Assembly: GCA_043228905.1 (NCBI GenBank)
Contig: JBHGNT010000104.1
Location: 1-64,000, forward strand
Length of the DNA stretch: 64,000 nucleotides
From: Azolla caroliniana
Taxonomy: Eukaryota; Polypodiophyta
Reading direction: 5' to 3'
In this document: positions 1-11,322 of the stretch, piece after piece
How positions within the stretch are numbered: the stretch's first letter is position 1
How the letters are laid out: each line of letters begins with the position of its first letter
Program-made: the position numbers and the translations under genes
Notes under the pieces: generated by a model
What the model was told of the DNA's origin: nothing
The model's input: the letters and a program-made list of their open reading frames with translations, nothing else
Databases searched by the model: none

Positions 1-2
1 AA

Positions 3-836
3 CCTTTCCAAAAATGGGTATTGGATTTCGTAGGGTCAGTCAAACCACCCGCAATGCGTACAGGTAACAAGTATATCATCGTGGCGACCGATTATTACAC
101 AAAATGGGTCGAATCGAAAGCACTCTACGACAACACGACCGCATCAACAACCAAATTCGTGTACGATTATTTGTGGTGTCGTTTTGGATGCCCAATGGAA
201 CTGGAGAGCAATCAAGGAGGACACTTCGTCAATTGTCTTATTCACGATTTAACTTCTCATTATGCGGTGGTACATAAGAAAAGAACTCCATTCTATCCTC
301 AAGCCAATGAATTGGCCAAATCCACAAATAAAACCCTACACACCATTCTCAAAAAAATTGTGAATGAGCATCGGACAAATTGCATAGCGCACTGTGGGCT
401 TACCGCACTGCGTTCAAGACCAACATCAGGTCCATGCCCTTTGGAATGGTGTTTGGCTTGGAAGCCGTGATGAAGATCGAGTTCCAAATTGGAACAACTA
501 CTCGAACTTGGAGAAGAGTGCATCGCCAATTTCGCCCAATTGGAACATGACCAATGGAGACGAAAAGCTTTCGTAGATCGACATAGTCGTGATCGCGAAA
601 AATCCTTTGTAATCAGGCAACTTGTCCTAGTGTTTCAAACACGGCTCGAGACAATGCCAAGAAAACTTCGTTTCCGATGGATGGGCCCCTTTTGGATCAT
701 CCACACGTACAACGGCATGTTCCATCTCGATACACTAGCCGGGGAAGGAGTAAAGAATTGGGTCAATGGATTTCGATTGAAACCGTACCGCGGCCCGATA
801 CCACCAAACCCCTTCGTTGAACAACAGCATGGCTAG
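3..836 (+). pseudogene. Gypsy integrase fragment (core and C-terminal part), decayed
   Basis: The reading starts inside the integrase catalytic core (LDFVGSVKPPAMRTG) and continues to about 470. After a frameshift near 470-489 it runs on to a C-terminal tail ending at 836 with GVKNWVNGFRLKPYRGP, the same tail as elements A and B. Two positions of the DDE triad appear lost: the second Asp motif reads SNQGGHF where A and B read SDQGGHF, and the Glu motif reads QANELAKST where the relatives read LAEST. This integrase should be inactive. No chromodomain is seen. Confidence 0.88.
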
Positions 837-1247
837 GACCAAACCATTGTAGGTGACACCAAAGAATTCAAGAGCACCATGCCCCAATCACAGTAATTTG
901 TTACCTAACTGACACGTGCATACGATTATGGAAAAAAAAGAAGCACCCACTCACTATTTAAAGACGAGGAACGCCACACGAGAAAAATACAAACGGTTCA
1001 GTAAAGGCATGGCCCTTAACTTCTAGTATGGCAAGGAAGATTCTAAATCTAGGGCACAAGGGCAGGTCTCACGAATCAAGGCACCTATATAAAAGGAGCA
1101 CCTACATGCAGAGCGCGCTTTTGCAAAAACAATCAAGCTCTCGCTCCTCATAGTCTCTCTCGCTCACACCCTCTCTGCAACCAACCTCTTTCTCGCTCTC
1201 CATCTCCATCATGCGCACTCTCTTGCTCAACCTCTTCCAAATCCAAC
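837..1247 (+). promoter_or_regulatory. Spacer between integrase and post-pol ORF with candidate internal promoter
   Basis: There is no ORF of note here. TATATAAAAGG lies at 1086-1096, and a strongly CT-rich stretch (about 1138-1212) leads to the ATG of the post-pol ORF at 1248. A TATA box plus pyrimidine-rich leader is the usual layout of a plant Pol II promoter. The matching stretch of element A (10945-11322) has TATTTTAAG at 11084-11092 and a CT-rich leader from about 11253. I infer an internal promoter; nothing in the sequence proves transcription. Confidence 0.45.
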
Positions 1248-3139
1248 ATGTTGGTCGAAGTATCACAAGAGCTCTGCAGTTGGCTCACCAAGCACGACCT
1301 GGGAGGTTATCTCAAAATTCTCGAAACTACACCTCACCCCAAAGCGTAGGCCATAGCAAAGAAACTACACCCGGACACCATTACGAACATGATTCGTTGG
1401 GTGCTTTGGTTACAATAAGGGGGGGAGCACGACATTGACGCATCGCCCCAACACATCTTGGAGAAACATTTCGGCGAATATTCGGTCTCGGCTAAAGCCC
1501 ACCACACCCATGGAGGACCCAACGGGTTTTTTGGGAACCTGGCCCACATCCTCCTGGAGTTACCCTGTGTCCAAGCCAACCTCTACAATATGCCTAAGAA
1601 AAAGGTGGGACTGATCATTATGACCTACCAAGGCGGAGCCATCGATTGGGGGATCATCGCCAGAGAAGTAGTCTAAGCTGCCATCGCCTGCTTCCAATCC
1701 GAAAAAAGGTTCTTACCAATACTAGCACAGTACATCATTGTGCTCTACCCACGCCAAACACCGACCCCACGCCAAACATTGGCGCATCCCGCTCCCGCCA
1801 TTCAGGCCAAATGACAACACACCCTGCAGTTGTCATATGAGGACTAGCAAGACAACACACCAAACCCAACTCCCATTTCAACACAAGCCGAGGAAACCAC
1901 TGAAGACATGGATAACATTACGATCCGCGGCTGCGATAGGCCCATCACCCCTACGCCCAAAGTGACTTCGCCCTGATCTACCCCTAGCCCACGGCCGGCC
2001 AAACAAACAAAAAGTGAGAAACTTGCTTCGGAAACTTTCCGATCATCAGGATCCCAGATGAAAAGAAGTCGTGAGGAACGTACCACTCCGAAGGGCCCGG
2101 CCGCGAAACGCCGCCAAATCAACCACCACATCGACGAACAAACAACGGAATGCATGACTAAAGATAGGCAGCTGGTCATCGTCCCAAACACCATGTTAGC
2201 CGTTAAATGGATACGAGAACGCACGCGACAAATGACATGGCCGCCAACTGTGAATTAGCGCAACAGCAAGCAAAGACCGCCACCGACTTGTGGAAGGCCT
2301 CCGAGACCCAAAAAATCGAACTCGAGCAACAACTCCAAGCAATGGGTCAAACCACAACACTCACTCTGCCTCCTCCCGTGCCCAACCCACAAGAAGCTTT
2401 GACCCAAACAGAACTAGCAAATTGCGTCGAACTAGTTGATATAGCCACTCAAACCGACCCAACCAGCCCAGCGACCAAACAATGGTATCCACTCAAATCG
2501 AGGAAGATATGAGCTTGACCATCCACAACTATGAAGAAGACATTGTCCTACACAAGGTAGTTGCTGACAAGGCTAAAGAACGTCATGAGGAAGCCAGACA
2601 AGAAGTCGAGAAAATAAAGGAGTAGGCTGAAAAAAGGGAAGCCGAACTACAGAAACTGCTCCACAATCAGACTACCCAACTACAGAAGGCCGAACACAAC
2701 ATGGCAACATCTCTTAAGTCCATACAGGACATCGTTGCTGTTTAAATTGCCTCTCAGTAAGGAGATCAGAGAATTGCAGGAATGCTCTAGTTAGTTCCTG
2801 GAGAAATTGGACCGAACTGAGCAGGAGTGATGCCAACCGGCAGACTCCCTTCACCAACATAAAACAAACGTGATTTTGGAACTCGAACGGCAACGCGAGG
2901 AGTGTAGGAAGGAAGTGGCCAAACACACGAACCGCCTCCTAAAACGTTTCAACCACTTCACGCAAGAGGCGGAAGCATGGGTTCCCGCCCTCAACACGTC
3001 GTGTGAAATAATCACGGCAAAACTGAAGTTGCAGGATGAAGAAGCTAAAAAAGAGACGACCGCGGTCCAACCGAAGTACAACAGTCGTGAGGAACGATTT
3101 CGTGCCCTCGTAGTCAAACAGCGACAAAAGCTCAATTAG
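1248..3139 (+). pseudogene. Post-pol ORF of gypsy element 0: conserved N-terminal domain plus coiled coil, decayed
   Basis: The ATG at 1248 begins MLVEVSQELCSWLTKHDLGG, which aligns with the start of the element A post-pol protein (MDPQTLSEAAKTWLKQHGLE). The domain continues through HFGEYSVSAKAH and GLIIMTYQGGAIDW near 1470-1660, matching YFGEYSLASKGY and GMIIATYEGIKVDW in A. Further on come stretches rich in Glu, Lys and Gln (2240-2510 and 2870-3139) that read as coiled coil. Several stops and frame changes break it. I know no function for the family; it has no visible signal peptide or membrane segment. Confidence 0.65.
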
Positions 3140-3241
3140 AAGATAGAAAAGATGCTCGCTAATGGCTGGAAAGAATGGTCGGGTTATGCGGTCGTACTGC
3201 AGGTATTACGGGACGACATCGAGAATCAAAAGAAAGAGCGT

Positions 3242-3369
3242 CGCAGCTTCTACAAAATGAACGAAAACAACATCCAAATGGTATGCGTTTTTGCCAAGAC
3301 TTGGAAGTCCTAGGTGAGGTCTTCGCGGACCATTTGGATGTTGTTTTCGTCCATTTTGTAGAAGCCGCG
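3242..3369. repeat. Inverted repeat, 40-base arms with 48-base loop
   Basis: Bases 3242-3281 and 3330-3369 are reverse complements with two mismatches. The arms contain AAAACAACATCCAAATGG and its complement CCATTTGGATGTTGTTTT. The repeat lies just after the last recognisable coiled-coil part of the element 0 post-pol ORF. Element A shows no such hairpin at this place. It could form a stable RNA stem. Confidence 0.85.
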
Positions 3370-3958
3370 ACCCTTTTTCACATTCTAGTTCATTATCTCT
3401 ATATCAGACATCACAAGGGCATACACGGCTGCTAGACAGAGACAACAACACTAAGCTCACATGCAGAGAACCCAAGAGTTGGCCTAGTCGTGGCCGAGAA
3501 AGCAATCTAGAGGCCGCCGAGAATCAGCCCAACTATGGCTGAGAAAGCGACTGAGAAGCCGAGCCATGGCTAAGAGAGTCGGCCAAGCCATGGTCGAGCA
3601 TTGGACAAAAGGGCAGCGGCAGAGAGCCAAGTGACGACTGAGAGTACGGCACGACTGTGATGTAGCCAAGACCAGGCAGCGAGATGGCCGAGAGACAGTC
3701 GGGAGACGACTGAGAGATTACCATGCTATGGCCACGAGACGGTCGAGAGCCGCAAGTCGGCTAAGTGATGTCTAAACATTGGCCAAGCAAGAGATGCAAC
3801 AGAGAGTCCTCTACGCGTCGACCAAGAGCCAACCAAACAGACTGACTGTTGGCCCCGAAAAGAGCGTATGTGCATACCGTAGAAACAACAACTCATGTGC
3901 CCCATCACATCCAAACAGTCTCACGACCTGCAATGCACTATCCCACGAGCTTGCCAAG
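3370..3958. other. 3' untranslated part of gypsy element 0
   Basis: There is no coding signal. Bases 3480-3780 contain loosely repeated short units around GCCATGG and GCCGAGA. The last bases before the LTR, CCCACGAGCTTGCCAAG (3942-3958), closely match the bases before the 3' LTR of element A. No polypurine tract is present. Confidence 0.6.
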
Positions 3959-4195
3959 TGTTACCTGTATAGGTAATGTGGAAGATGGTGTGTAAGGTGT
4001 AATATGGAATGTGAATGTGTGAGTGTTAGGTGGGGTAAATAGGTGTACCTATGTCCATTCAACTTTTCGTAATGATTAGATCTTTTAGTATATAAATCCA
4101 CACTCGTGGCACATGAAGAGAGAGAAAATATATTGAAGTTACCCCCTCAACTGTGTCTCAACTCTTCCTCTCTTTGTCATTCTTCTCATTCTGTA

Positions 4196-4250
<55 letters not shown>

Positions 4251-4548
4251 ACGGTCGTGCTGTCATCTGTTGTGTTGTCTGTTGCCACGCTACCATCCGT
4301 TGTCGTCCGATGTCGTCTGTCGCCGTCTGCTACCGTGTTGCACTCTCTCTCTCTCTCTTCCGCGTCTGTTGTCGCACTGTCATCCGATGTCGTCTGTTGC
4401 CGTCTGTTGCCGTTTGCGTGCTGCAAGATCTGTTTCCGCACTATTGCCTTTGGCCATTCGTCGTTGTCCGTCGTCGTCGTCGTTGCCATCGTCGGTTGTA
4501 CTGTCGTGCTATGGACATCCTTAAGCCTTCTTTGTCGGCCGGGTAACA
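3959..4548 (+). repeat. 3' LTR of gypsy element 0
   Basis: The 590-bp sequence begins TGTTACC and ends GGTAACA, a 7-bp terminal inverted repeat. A TATA-like AGTATATAAATCC lies at about 4087. It contains a long CT microsatellite (about 4199-4247) and many TCGTC/TGTCG-like short repeats. Beyond its end the minus-strand LINE reading frame resumes. Confidence 0.75.
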
Positions 4549-4661
4549 TACTTCTCCTTGGGAAGAATATCAAATTATGCCATCCGATAGAGGTTCGTAT
4601 GGGGACGGCCCATGTGGTACTCCTTCATCAACTAATCTTGCCTCGCTAGCCAGATTATAAC
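4549..4661 (-). pseudogene. LINE endonuclease fragment trapped between two gypsy insertions
   Basis: Read on the minus strand, this 113-bp piece continues the endonuclease frame that stops at 14581. The peptide before element A ends CYFPPKGSRY, and this piece goes on with NLASEARLVDEGVPHGPS and then YSSQGEV. The order matches LINE endonucleases, where a tyrosine and proline-rich strand precedes a GE(V/I) segment. One TGA interrupts it. The rest of the LINE should lie left of element 0, outside the window. Confidence 0.8.
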
Positions 4662-5093
4662 TGTTACCGGCCGGCAAAGGAGTCCAGAGTGGGAAACGGA
4701 GAGCTAATTAAGTAGTAGGAATGTGGTTGTAATTAAGCTATGAGTGTGGACGGACAGACCGGAATCGGTATGCCGTTCCGGATCCGGACCGATCCCGAAC
4801 AGGTGCGGATGGCACCGTTTTGAAATACAGACTGGAAACCTATTTAAAGGCCCGGATACAATGTAATAGTTAGCGGTTAATTAATGAAAGCTTAAGCGTT
4901 GTTATATCTCTGTGTCAATTGCCGTTCTGTCTTAATTGTATATCTTACGCATGTTATGAAGACGATCCTAATAAGTAACTTAACTAAGTCGGATTAAGCG
5001 TTGAAGTCTAATCCGGTTGCCGTAACACCCTTTGGTGAAGTGTCTCACATAGACACCCTGTGTTAGGCCATTGTCCGGCCCGAAGAGTTAACA
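4662..5093 (+). repeat. 5' LTR of gypsy element A
   Basis: The 432-bp LTR starts TGTTACCGGCCGGCAAAGG and ends GAGTTAACA. TATTTAAAGG at about 4839 is the likely TATA box, so R would start near 4860. The element lacks a clear match to the common plant initiator-Met primer site. The bases after the LTR read TTTTGGCGACCACGATTCC, which recur in elements B and G. Confidence 0.95.
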
Positions 5094-5142
5094 CAATTTT
5101 TGGCGACCACGATTCCTGTTTTTGCAGCGAACAACGGCACGG

Positions 5143-5154
5143 ATGGATGTCTAG
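5143..5154 (+). promoter_or_regulatory. Mini-uORF (Met-Asp-Val-stop) overlapping the gag start of element A
   Basis: The sequence is ATGGATGTCTAG. The first ATG opens a three-codon frame that ends in TAG, and the gag ATG (5147) lies inside it in another frame. The same arrangement occurs in B (16316), G (51682) and H (58378), with the preceding bases (CGAACAACGGC-like) also conserved. It may set gag translation by leaky scanning or by termination and reinitiation. Confidence 0.6.
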
Positions 5155-7215
5155 ATCAACGCACGACCTGGTTACAGATCGAACTCGACGCGAGGCTTTC
5201 CAGCAAGCGGCGCAGGAAATTAGAGCGGATCGCTCGTTTTCCAACATAATCCGGAGAGTAGCGGAGGACTCCCACTGGTTATAGCAAACATCGCACCCGG
5301 ACGACGGCAGCAGCCTAAGCAGCCTCCGGGAAACCGAATCCCTTCTCCACACGTTGGCAAACGTTTAGAAGGCAAAGCAGAGGCCTTTTCAGCATATGAA
5401 TTGGACTCCGAAGGGGAATACAGCGTGCACACGAACTACCGTAGCAGCAACGAAACCCCAGGCGGATCGGATACCTTACCGACACCGGAACCGGAAGCGG
5501 AAGTGCTAACGCTGGTACCCCCGGAACCAGCAGAAGAAGAACGACCTCCGACACCGGAAGTCGAGGAGGAGAGGCCTCCGTCACCAGCGGAAGAGAAACA
5601 ACCGACACCAGAATCAAATCGGGAAAGACCACCGACACCGGAGAAAATTCCGGAACGAGCACCAACACTACCAGCCCGCGCACCGATACTGGATGACGAC
5701 ATGCCGTTCCAGTACTCCAAGTATAGAGATAATCCGGACGCAGAAGCTCATGTGCACGCATTTGAACAGACATGGGAAGCCAACCATGTGTCCCAGCGAC
5801 TGACACCGGAGGAAGAAGAACGCTCTAAGATAGCAGAGTTTGGCGTCACATTGGAGGGACCGGCAGCAAGATGGCGCCGGACGCAGGACCCGTCTACCAT
5901 CAACACCTTTGCAGATTTAAAAGCTAAATTCATGCATTTTTTTCAAAAGGAGGTGGACCAGACCGTAATGGTAGGCTTATTTTATACTATCCGGCAAGAG
6001 GCAGGGGAGAGCATTCCCCAATTTGTCATCCGGTTTCAACGGATGCATAGTCAGCTTACCTGTGCACCCCCAGAGGAGGAATTACGGACGATATTCCTAA
6101 ACGCGCTCCGGGAACCCCTACGCACGGTTTGCACGGTAATCGATTTCCGTACAGGTACCATCGACTAGGTCATTGACCGGGTGAAAGAGATGGAAAAGAC
6201 AAGCTCCTGGCTCACACTGGGCGCACTTCAACGGGCGTTACTGTCCGATGAAGACCTCCGGTTTCCGCAAGCAATACAATGCACAACCTGCTTGAATTCT
6301 GGACACTCCGCTCTAGAATGCACTATGAGGACGCAATGTGTAATCTGTCAGTCCAAGAGCCATACGACGGATAGGTGCGAGTATAATCTGTTGACTCGGC
6401 AAGCACCGCCCGTCCGACAAATTGAGCCACGCAGCAGCCGGGACGAAGAAGACGAACGCTGGCGGCGAATGGACCGTGACCGACTGGCACAAGATGTCTG
6501 GTATGGCGAGCGACGGGAAAATGAGGTCCGGTATGGCGAGCGACAGGAAAATAATGTCCGGTACGGCGAGCGACGGGAAAATGATGTCTGGTACGGTGAT
6601 CGGCGAGATAACTATGACCGGCATGATCGGCACCAGGATTACAATAGACGATACGAACATTACGACCGGGAGCACTCCCCCGGGTATCGTCAGCAACGGG
6701 AGGAATACGGCCGATATAACGGGCAACCCTGTCAAGAGTACCGTAATAAGAAGAGCTTTAACAAAAAACGGCATTTTAAAAAAGGCGGCTACCCCCGGGA
6801 CCCGGAACAAGGCGCTCCAAGTAGCCAACCGGTACAAAACCCCGCGTGTACTGTAGGACCTGCCCCGGGTACAACAGACAATGCCGAATCTAGCAATGCC
6901 CGGAAAGCCTACTGCTACTACTGCAGACAGGAAGGCCATTATAGTAACCAATGCCCGGTGAAGAGCTATGAAAAACGACCGGCGGTAAATATGGTAGTCC
7001 CTGAGGTGGCAGACCTGCAGCAGGTGACCACAAGATCGAAGGGCATGGCCAAAGAATGGGAGACACAGTAGACCATCTGCAAACAAGCAACGGAATGGGT
7101 AAAGAAAGCAAACGAGCAGAATGTCACTGACTTACAGCAGCAAAAGGAGAACACCGCAGGGCTTGCCGGCGGTAGTCACTCCGAGAACAAGACATGGCAG
7201 GCGTTGCAAGAATGC
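5147..7215 (+). pseudogene. gag: Gag of gypsy element A
   Basis: Gag starts at 5147 (MSRSTHDLVTDRTRRE), as in the better preserved copy of G (51686). A stop at 5282 and a frameshift before 5401 break it. The main frame then gives a Pro/Thr/Glu-rich stretch (5500-5680) and the capsid-like domain (MPFQYSKYRDNPDAEAH through LTCAPPEEELRTIFL, 5700-6160). Two adjacent CCHC knuckles (CTTCLNSGHSALEC and CVICQSKSHTTDRC) come next. An Arg/Tyr/Asp-rich tandem repeat region follows, then a third CCHC knuckle (CYYCRQEGHYSNQC, about 6910-6960). In-frame stops lie at 6166, 7069 and 7216. Confidence 0.92.
6487..6612 (+). repeat. 30-bp tandem repeats inside gag of element A
   Basis: About four head-to-tail copies of a 30-bp unit encode the decapeptide pattern V-R/W-Y-G-E-R-R/Q-E-N-x (for example RYGERQENNV). 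The stretch lies between the second and third CCHC knuckles. B, G and H have the same Arg/Tyr/Asp-rich composition here but not these clean copies, so the expansion looks recent in A. Confidence 0.85.
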
Positions 7216-7218
7216 TAG

Positions 7219-10200
7219 ATTACGTTACCACTAGGAAGACTCCTACAACTCGTGCCTAGATTCACGGAAGGACTGAAGACGGCCATGACGGCAGGAGAAC
7301 CATCACCGGCACCGGTACTCTTCTCGAATCCGGAGGAGGGACCAACAGTGGTAGACACCAGCAGTCCGGTAATCACTGCCATTGTAAAAGGGAAAGAACT
7401 CTCCGGCACAGTTATAGACGGAGGCTCTGGGGTAAATGTAATAAGCCTCCGGATGTGTGAGGACCTAGGAATCCACGAGTGGGAGCCGTGTCCGTTCTGG
7501 TTGCGGATGGCCGATACAAGCTCAGTGCGGCCGACAGGATTAATAGGGAAATTAGAAGTCACTGTCGGCGGGCATACATTTCACATCTCGGCCGTAGTGC
7601 TACAATTACAGGCACAAGGCGCATACCCACTATTGCTGGGGCGGCCATGGTTGAAAACGGCACATATCAAACAGAATTGGCGAAAAAATATAATTACCTT
7701 CTGGCGAGGAAAAGCCAAGGTACGGGTACCAACACAGCCAAGGACGAGCACTGGCAAGGAATGTACACCGTTGTATGCGGAATGCATCAACATGCTCGAA
7801 GGGTTAGCGGACGAAGAAGAAGCTCAATACCTGCAGGAAAACCCGAAGATCATACCCCTCTTCGAAATTGACATTGCCAAAGCTGTAGCACCGTACTTAC
7901 CGCAACCGGAAGAGGCGGAAGCAGAACCGGATAAAGACGCAATCCGGGAGTTACGGCAAGCGCAGGAAGCGTTGGAACGGGAAATGGCCGTTTCACAATG
8001 CGTGAAAGCATCGCAATTGGAAGAGGTGAATTTACGCACCACGGACGAAGCAAAACCGGTGCACATCGCCAAGGAGATGAAGTCCGGAGACAAAACGGCG
8101 ATGATAACACTTCTCACGGAATTTCGCGACGTATTCGCCTGGTCATACGAAGACATGCGAGGACTCAACCCTCAGTTATACCAGCATCAAGTGCACTTGA
8201 GCAAAGACGCAAAACCAGTGGCACAAAGACGGTACCGAATGAATCCCAATTATGTTGCCAAGGTCAAGGAAGAAATCGACAAACTGCTAAGAGTTGGCTT
8301 TATCCGTCCGCTAAAGAAAGCGACATGGCTGAGCCTGATCGTAGTCGTACCGAAGAAGAACGGAAAAATTCGAGTTTGCGTGGACTACCGGAAACTCAAT
8401 GCGGCTACGATAACGGATGCATTTCCACTTCCGTTCACAGATGGAGTGTTGGATGCCGTCGCCGGCCATGAGGTCTATAGCTTCCTAGATGGATTCAGCG
8501 GATATAATTAGATCCGGATGCACCCCGACGACCAAGAGAAAACGGCATTCGTCACCGAATGGGGGGTGTTTGTGGCCGTGGTGATGATGTTCGGACTCAA
8601 AACAGCACCGGCAACGTTTCAAAGAATCATCATGGAAATCTTTGGTGAATATATACTGGCTTTTATGCAGGTTTTCCTTGACAATTTCGCCGTCTATAGC
8701 CGGGAGGAGGACCATTTTCAGCACCTCCGTCTTTGTCTAGAAAAGTGTAGAGCATACCGGCTAAGCTTGAATCCGGCAAAGTGTGTATTTGGCGTGTCCA
8801 GTGGAACTTTATTAGGACATATCGTAAGCCAAGAAGGTATAGCAGTCGACCCGGACAAAGTGAATGCCATATTAGAAGCACCGGCGCTGGCAACGGCAAA
8901 GGCATTGAGCCGGTTCGTAGGCCAGATCCGGTGGCACAGCCGGATGCTCCGATACTTGGCCGACCTGGCTACACCGTTGCATGCCGCCGTACATCGGACA
9001 CCATTCCAGTGGACCGATACTGAGGATAGGGCGTATAAGGCCCTCAAGGTACTATTATCGCAGGCACCGGTAGTACAACCTCCGGATTGGAGTAAAGAAT
9101 TTCACGTGTTCGTGGACGCCTCCGACATCGCAATCGGAAGCGTATTGATGCAACTTACGGAACCAAAGTGGTACCGGCCAGTGTACTATGCCAGCCGGAA
9201 GCTATCCCAAGCAGAATAGAACTACTCTACTACGGAACGGGAAGCTCTAGGAATGATCTACAGTGTGACAAAGTTTTGGCACTATTTATTGGGAAGGAAG
9301 TTTTCCTTCCATGTAGATCATTCAGCACTCCTTTACCTGGTGTCCAAGGCGTCACTCACCGGAAAATTGGCCCGGTGGACCTTACTGTTACAGGAGTTCA
9401 AGTTTGAAATATTCCACTGACCCGGTATACAGCATGCCGTAGCAGATTACTTAAGCCGATTGGAGTCCGGAGAGACGGGTGACGGAGTACCGGATGAGTT
9501 TCCGGATGCGGAGTTGTTTCGAGTCACTACAGAGATGGCAGCAGATGAGACAGTGGCCCAGGAAGACAAGTGGCTCACAAATATGCACCAGTTTCTGAGC
9601 ACAGGATTGCCTCCAGAAGAGCTGAACCGGGACGAATGGAAACGCCTGGCGGTACAAAGCCGACATTTCTGCTTAATGCAAGACACACTGTACCACAAGG
9701 GAGCTGACGGCATATGGAGACGGGCGGTGCGCAGTGATGAAAAGGAACTGATACTAAGGGAAGCCCACTGCAGAGTTGCTGGAGGTCACTATGCCGGAGA
9801 TGCGACAGCCAGAAAAATATGGCAAAGTGGCCTATGGTGGCCAACGACATTAAGAGATGCGGTACGGTACGCAAAAGAATGTGACCTATGCCAGAGAATG
9901 GGCCAGCCAACGGAGCAAGCTCGTATGCCACACCAGCCGGTACTACCACTCGAGCCATTCCAAAAGTGGGGGTTGGACTTTGTAGGACCGTTCAAGCCAC
10001 CGGCAATGAGAACGAGTAATCGGTACGTTATCGTTGCTACGGATTACTGCACGAAATGGGTGGAGGCCAAAGCTTTACGGGATAACACCGCTGCGTCAAC
10101 GGCAAAGTTTCTATATGAGTACATCTGGTGCCGTTACGGATGCCCCATTGAATTGATAAGTGACCAAGGGGGGCACTTTCTCGAACAAGTGGTGGAAAGC

Positions 10201-10944
10201 CTAACGACCTTCTATGTCGTGGTCCACAAACGAAGCACACCTTACTATCCACAAGCGAACGGATTAGCGGAATCAACAAACAAGACGCTCCAGAACATCC
10301 TTCGGAAGATCGTCAACGAGAACCGGACAGATTGGGACACAAAGCTACATAGCGCGCTTTGGGCATACCGGACGGCATACAAAACGAGCATCCGAACAAC
10401 ACCATTCCGGTTGGCGTTCGGACTCGAGGCGGTCATGCCGGTAGAATTTCAAGTACCTAGCTTACGGATTCAGCTACGAGAACGGCTGAACGAGAAGGAG
10501 TCGGAGAGAATAAGGTTGACAGCGTTGTGTGAGCTGGAAGAACAACGGTTGGCCAGCATCCTACATTTAGAATTAGAGCAACGGCGACGGAAAGCATTCG
10601 TCGACCGGCACAGGAAAGGTAACGAAAAAATGTTCGCAATTGGCAAACCAGTGCTAGTATTCCAAACCCGGATGGGCAAGATGCCGGGTAAACTAAGGTT
10701 TAGATGGACCGGACCATATTGGCTAACACGGGAGTATAATGGGTCCTACTAGTTGGGGACACTTGCCGGCGAAGTGCTGGGCAAATGGGTGAATGGATTC
10801 CGGTTAAAGGCATATAGAGGACCGATGCCTAAGAACTCGTTTGAGCAAAGGACCGACGGCAACCACGAAGACGGCAGAGACGGCAAGCCGGTAACCGGAG
10901 AGAATGTGGCCGGTAAGGGTCCGGGAGGACCAACGGACATGTGA
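7219..10944 (+). pseudogene. pol: Pol of gypsy element A: protease, RT, RNase H, integrase
   Basis: It shares one reading frame with the main part of gag. Protease: VIDGGSGVNVIS near 7415-7450. RT: from RRYRMNPNYVAKVKEEIDKL (about 8230) through RVCVDYRKLN. RNase H: from EFHVFVDASDIAIGS (about 9100). Integrase: an HHCC zinc site (AHCRVAGGHY, CDLC, 9765-9890) and a DDE core (LDFVGP, SDQGGHF, GLAEST), then the tail WVNGFRLKAYRGP. Stops lie at 8509, 9217, 9418 and 10750. The RT active-site motif reads FLDN (8677-8685) where B and G have FLDD, so the RT would be dead even without the stops. No chromodomain is seen. Confidence 0.95.
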
Positions 10945-11322
10945 CGTCACACTAATAATTATAATAACTGAAAAAAAAAAAAAAAAAAAACAATCATGCA
11001 AAAGCGAGGAATGAATGGATGAAAGAGCGTGGAGCGAAAAGGTACGTAATGGGCATTTAAAGCGCCACCACAGGACATAATGCTATTTTAAGTACGCGAC
11101 ATGCACAAACTCGAAAAAGGCGCCAGAATGCACAGACAAAAACCATTGCGCGTAGAGACCCTCTATTTTCGCGAACCCAGGAGCACAGAAGCACCGAAAC
11201 GCTGCAAGATTATCAGAAGAGAACCTGCGCACAGAGAACCCCCACCTTCTGAACTCTCTCTTTCTCAACCCCGCTCTCATCACCATCCATCCTCGCCACC
11301 GCAGTCCGACCCCGACACAGAA
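10945..11322 (+). promoter_or_regulatory. Spacer before the post-pol ORF of element A
   Basis: It holds a run of 20 A (10971-10990), an ATTTAAAG at about 11055, TATTTTAAG at 11084-11092 and a CT-rich leader from about 11253. The open frame at 11101-11322 reads straight into the post-pol ORF but has no match in element 0, so I treat it as leader. By analogy with element 0 it may hold an internal promoter. Confidence 0.4.

Larger units (their letters stand above)
1..4548 (+). mobile_element. Gypsy element 0, 3' portion of an old Ty3/gypsy LTR retrotransposon
   Basis: The element enters from the left edge. In order it shows the end of the integrase (to about 836), a spacer, a post-pol ORF with an N-terminal domain and coiled coils (1248-3139), an untranslated 3' stretch and a 3' LTR (3959-4548) with termini TGTTACC and GGTAACA. 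All coding parts carry stops and frameshifts. It is a diverged relative of element A: the integrase, the post-pol domain and the bases just before the 3' LTR all align. Beyond 4548 the sequence returns to a minus-strand LINE endonuclease, so this copy inserted into that LINE. The left LTR and its target duplication lie outside the window. Confidence 0.88.

Noticed and set aside
4106-4649. Long overlapping open frames on both strands rich in Ser-Leu or Arg-Glu
   Set aside because: They come from the CT microsatellite and short repeats of the element 0 LTR; no domain and all frames equally open.
7998-8471. Open frame of 157 residues overlapping pol of element A
   Set aside because: Plus-strand shadow of the RT frame in another phase; no independent features.
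11101-11322. N-terminal extension of the element A post-pol protein starting MHKLEKGARMHRQ
   Set aside because: The frame is open, but the element 0 homologue starts at the position matching 11323 and the extension has a CT-rich leader character.
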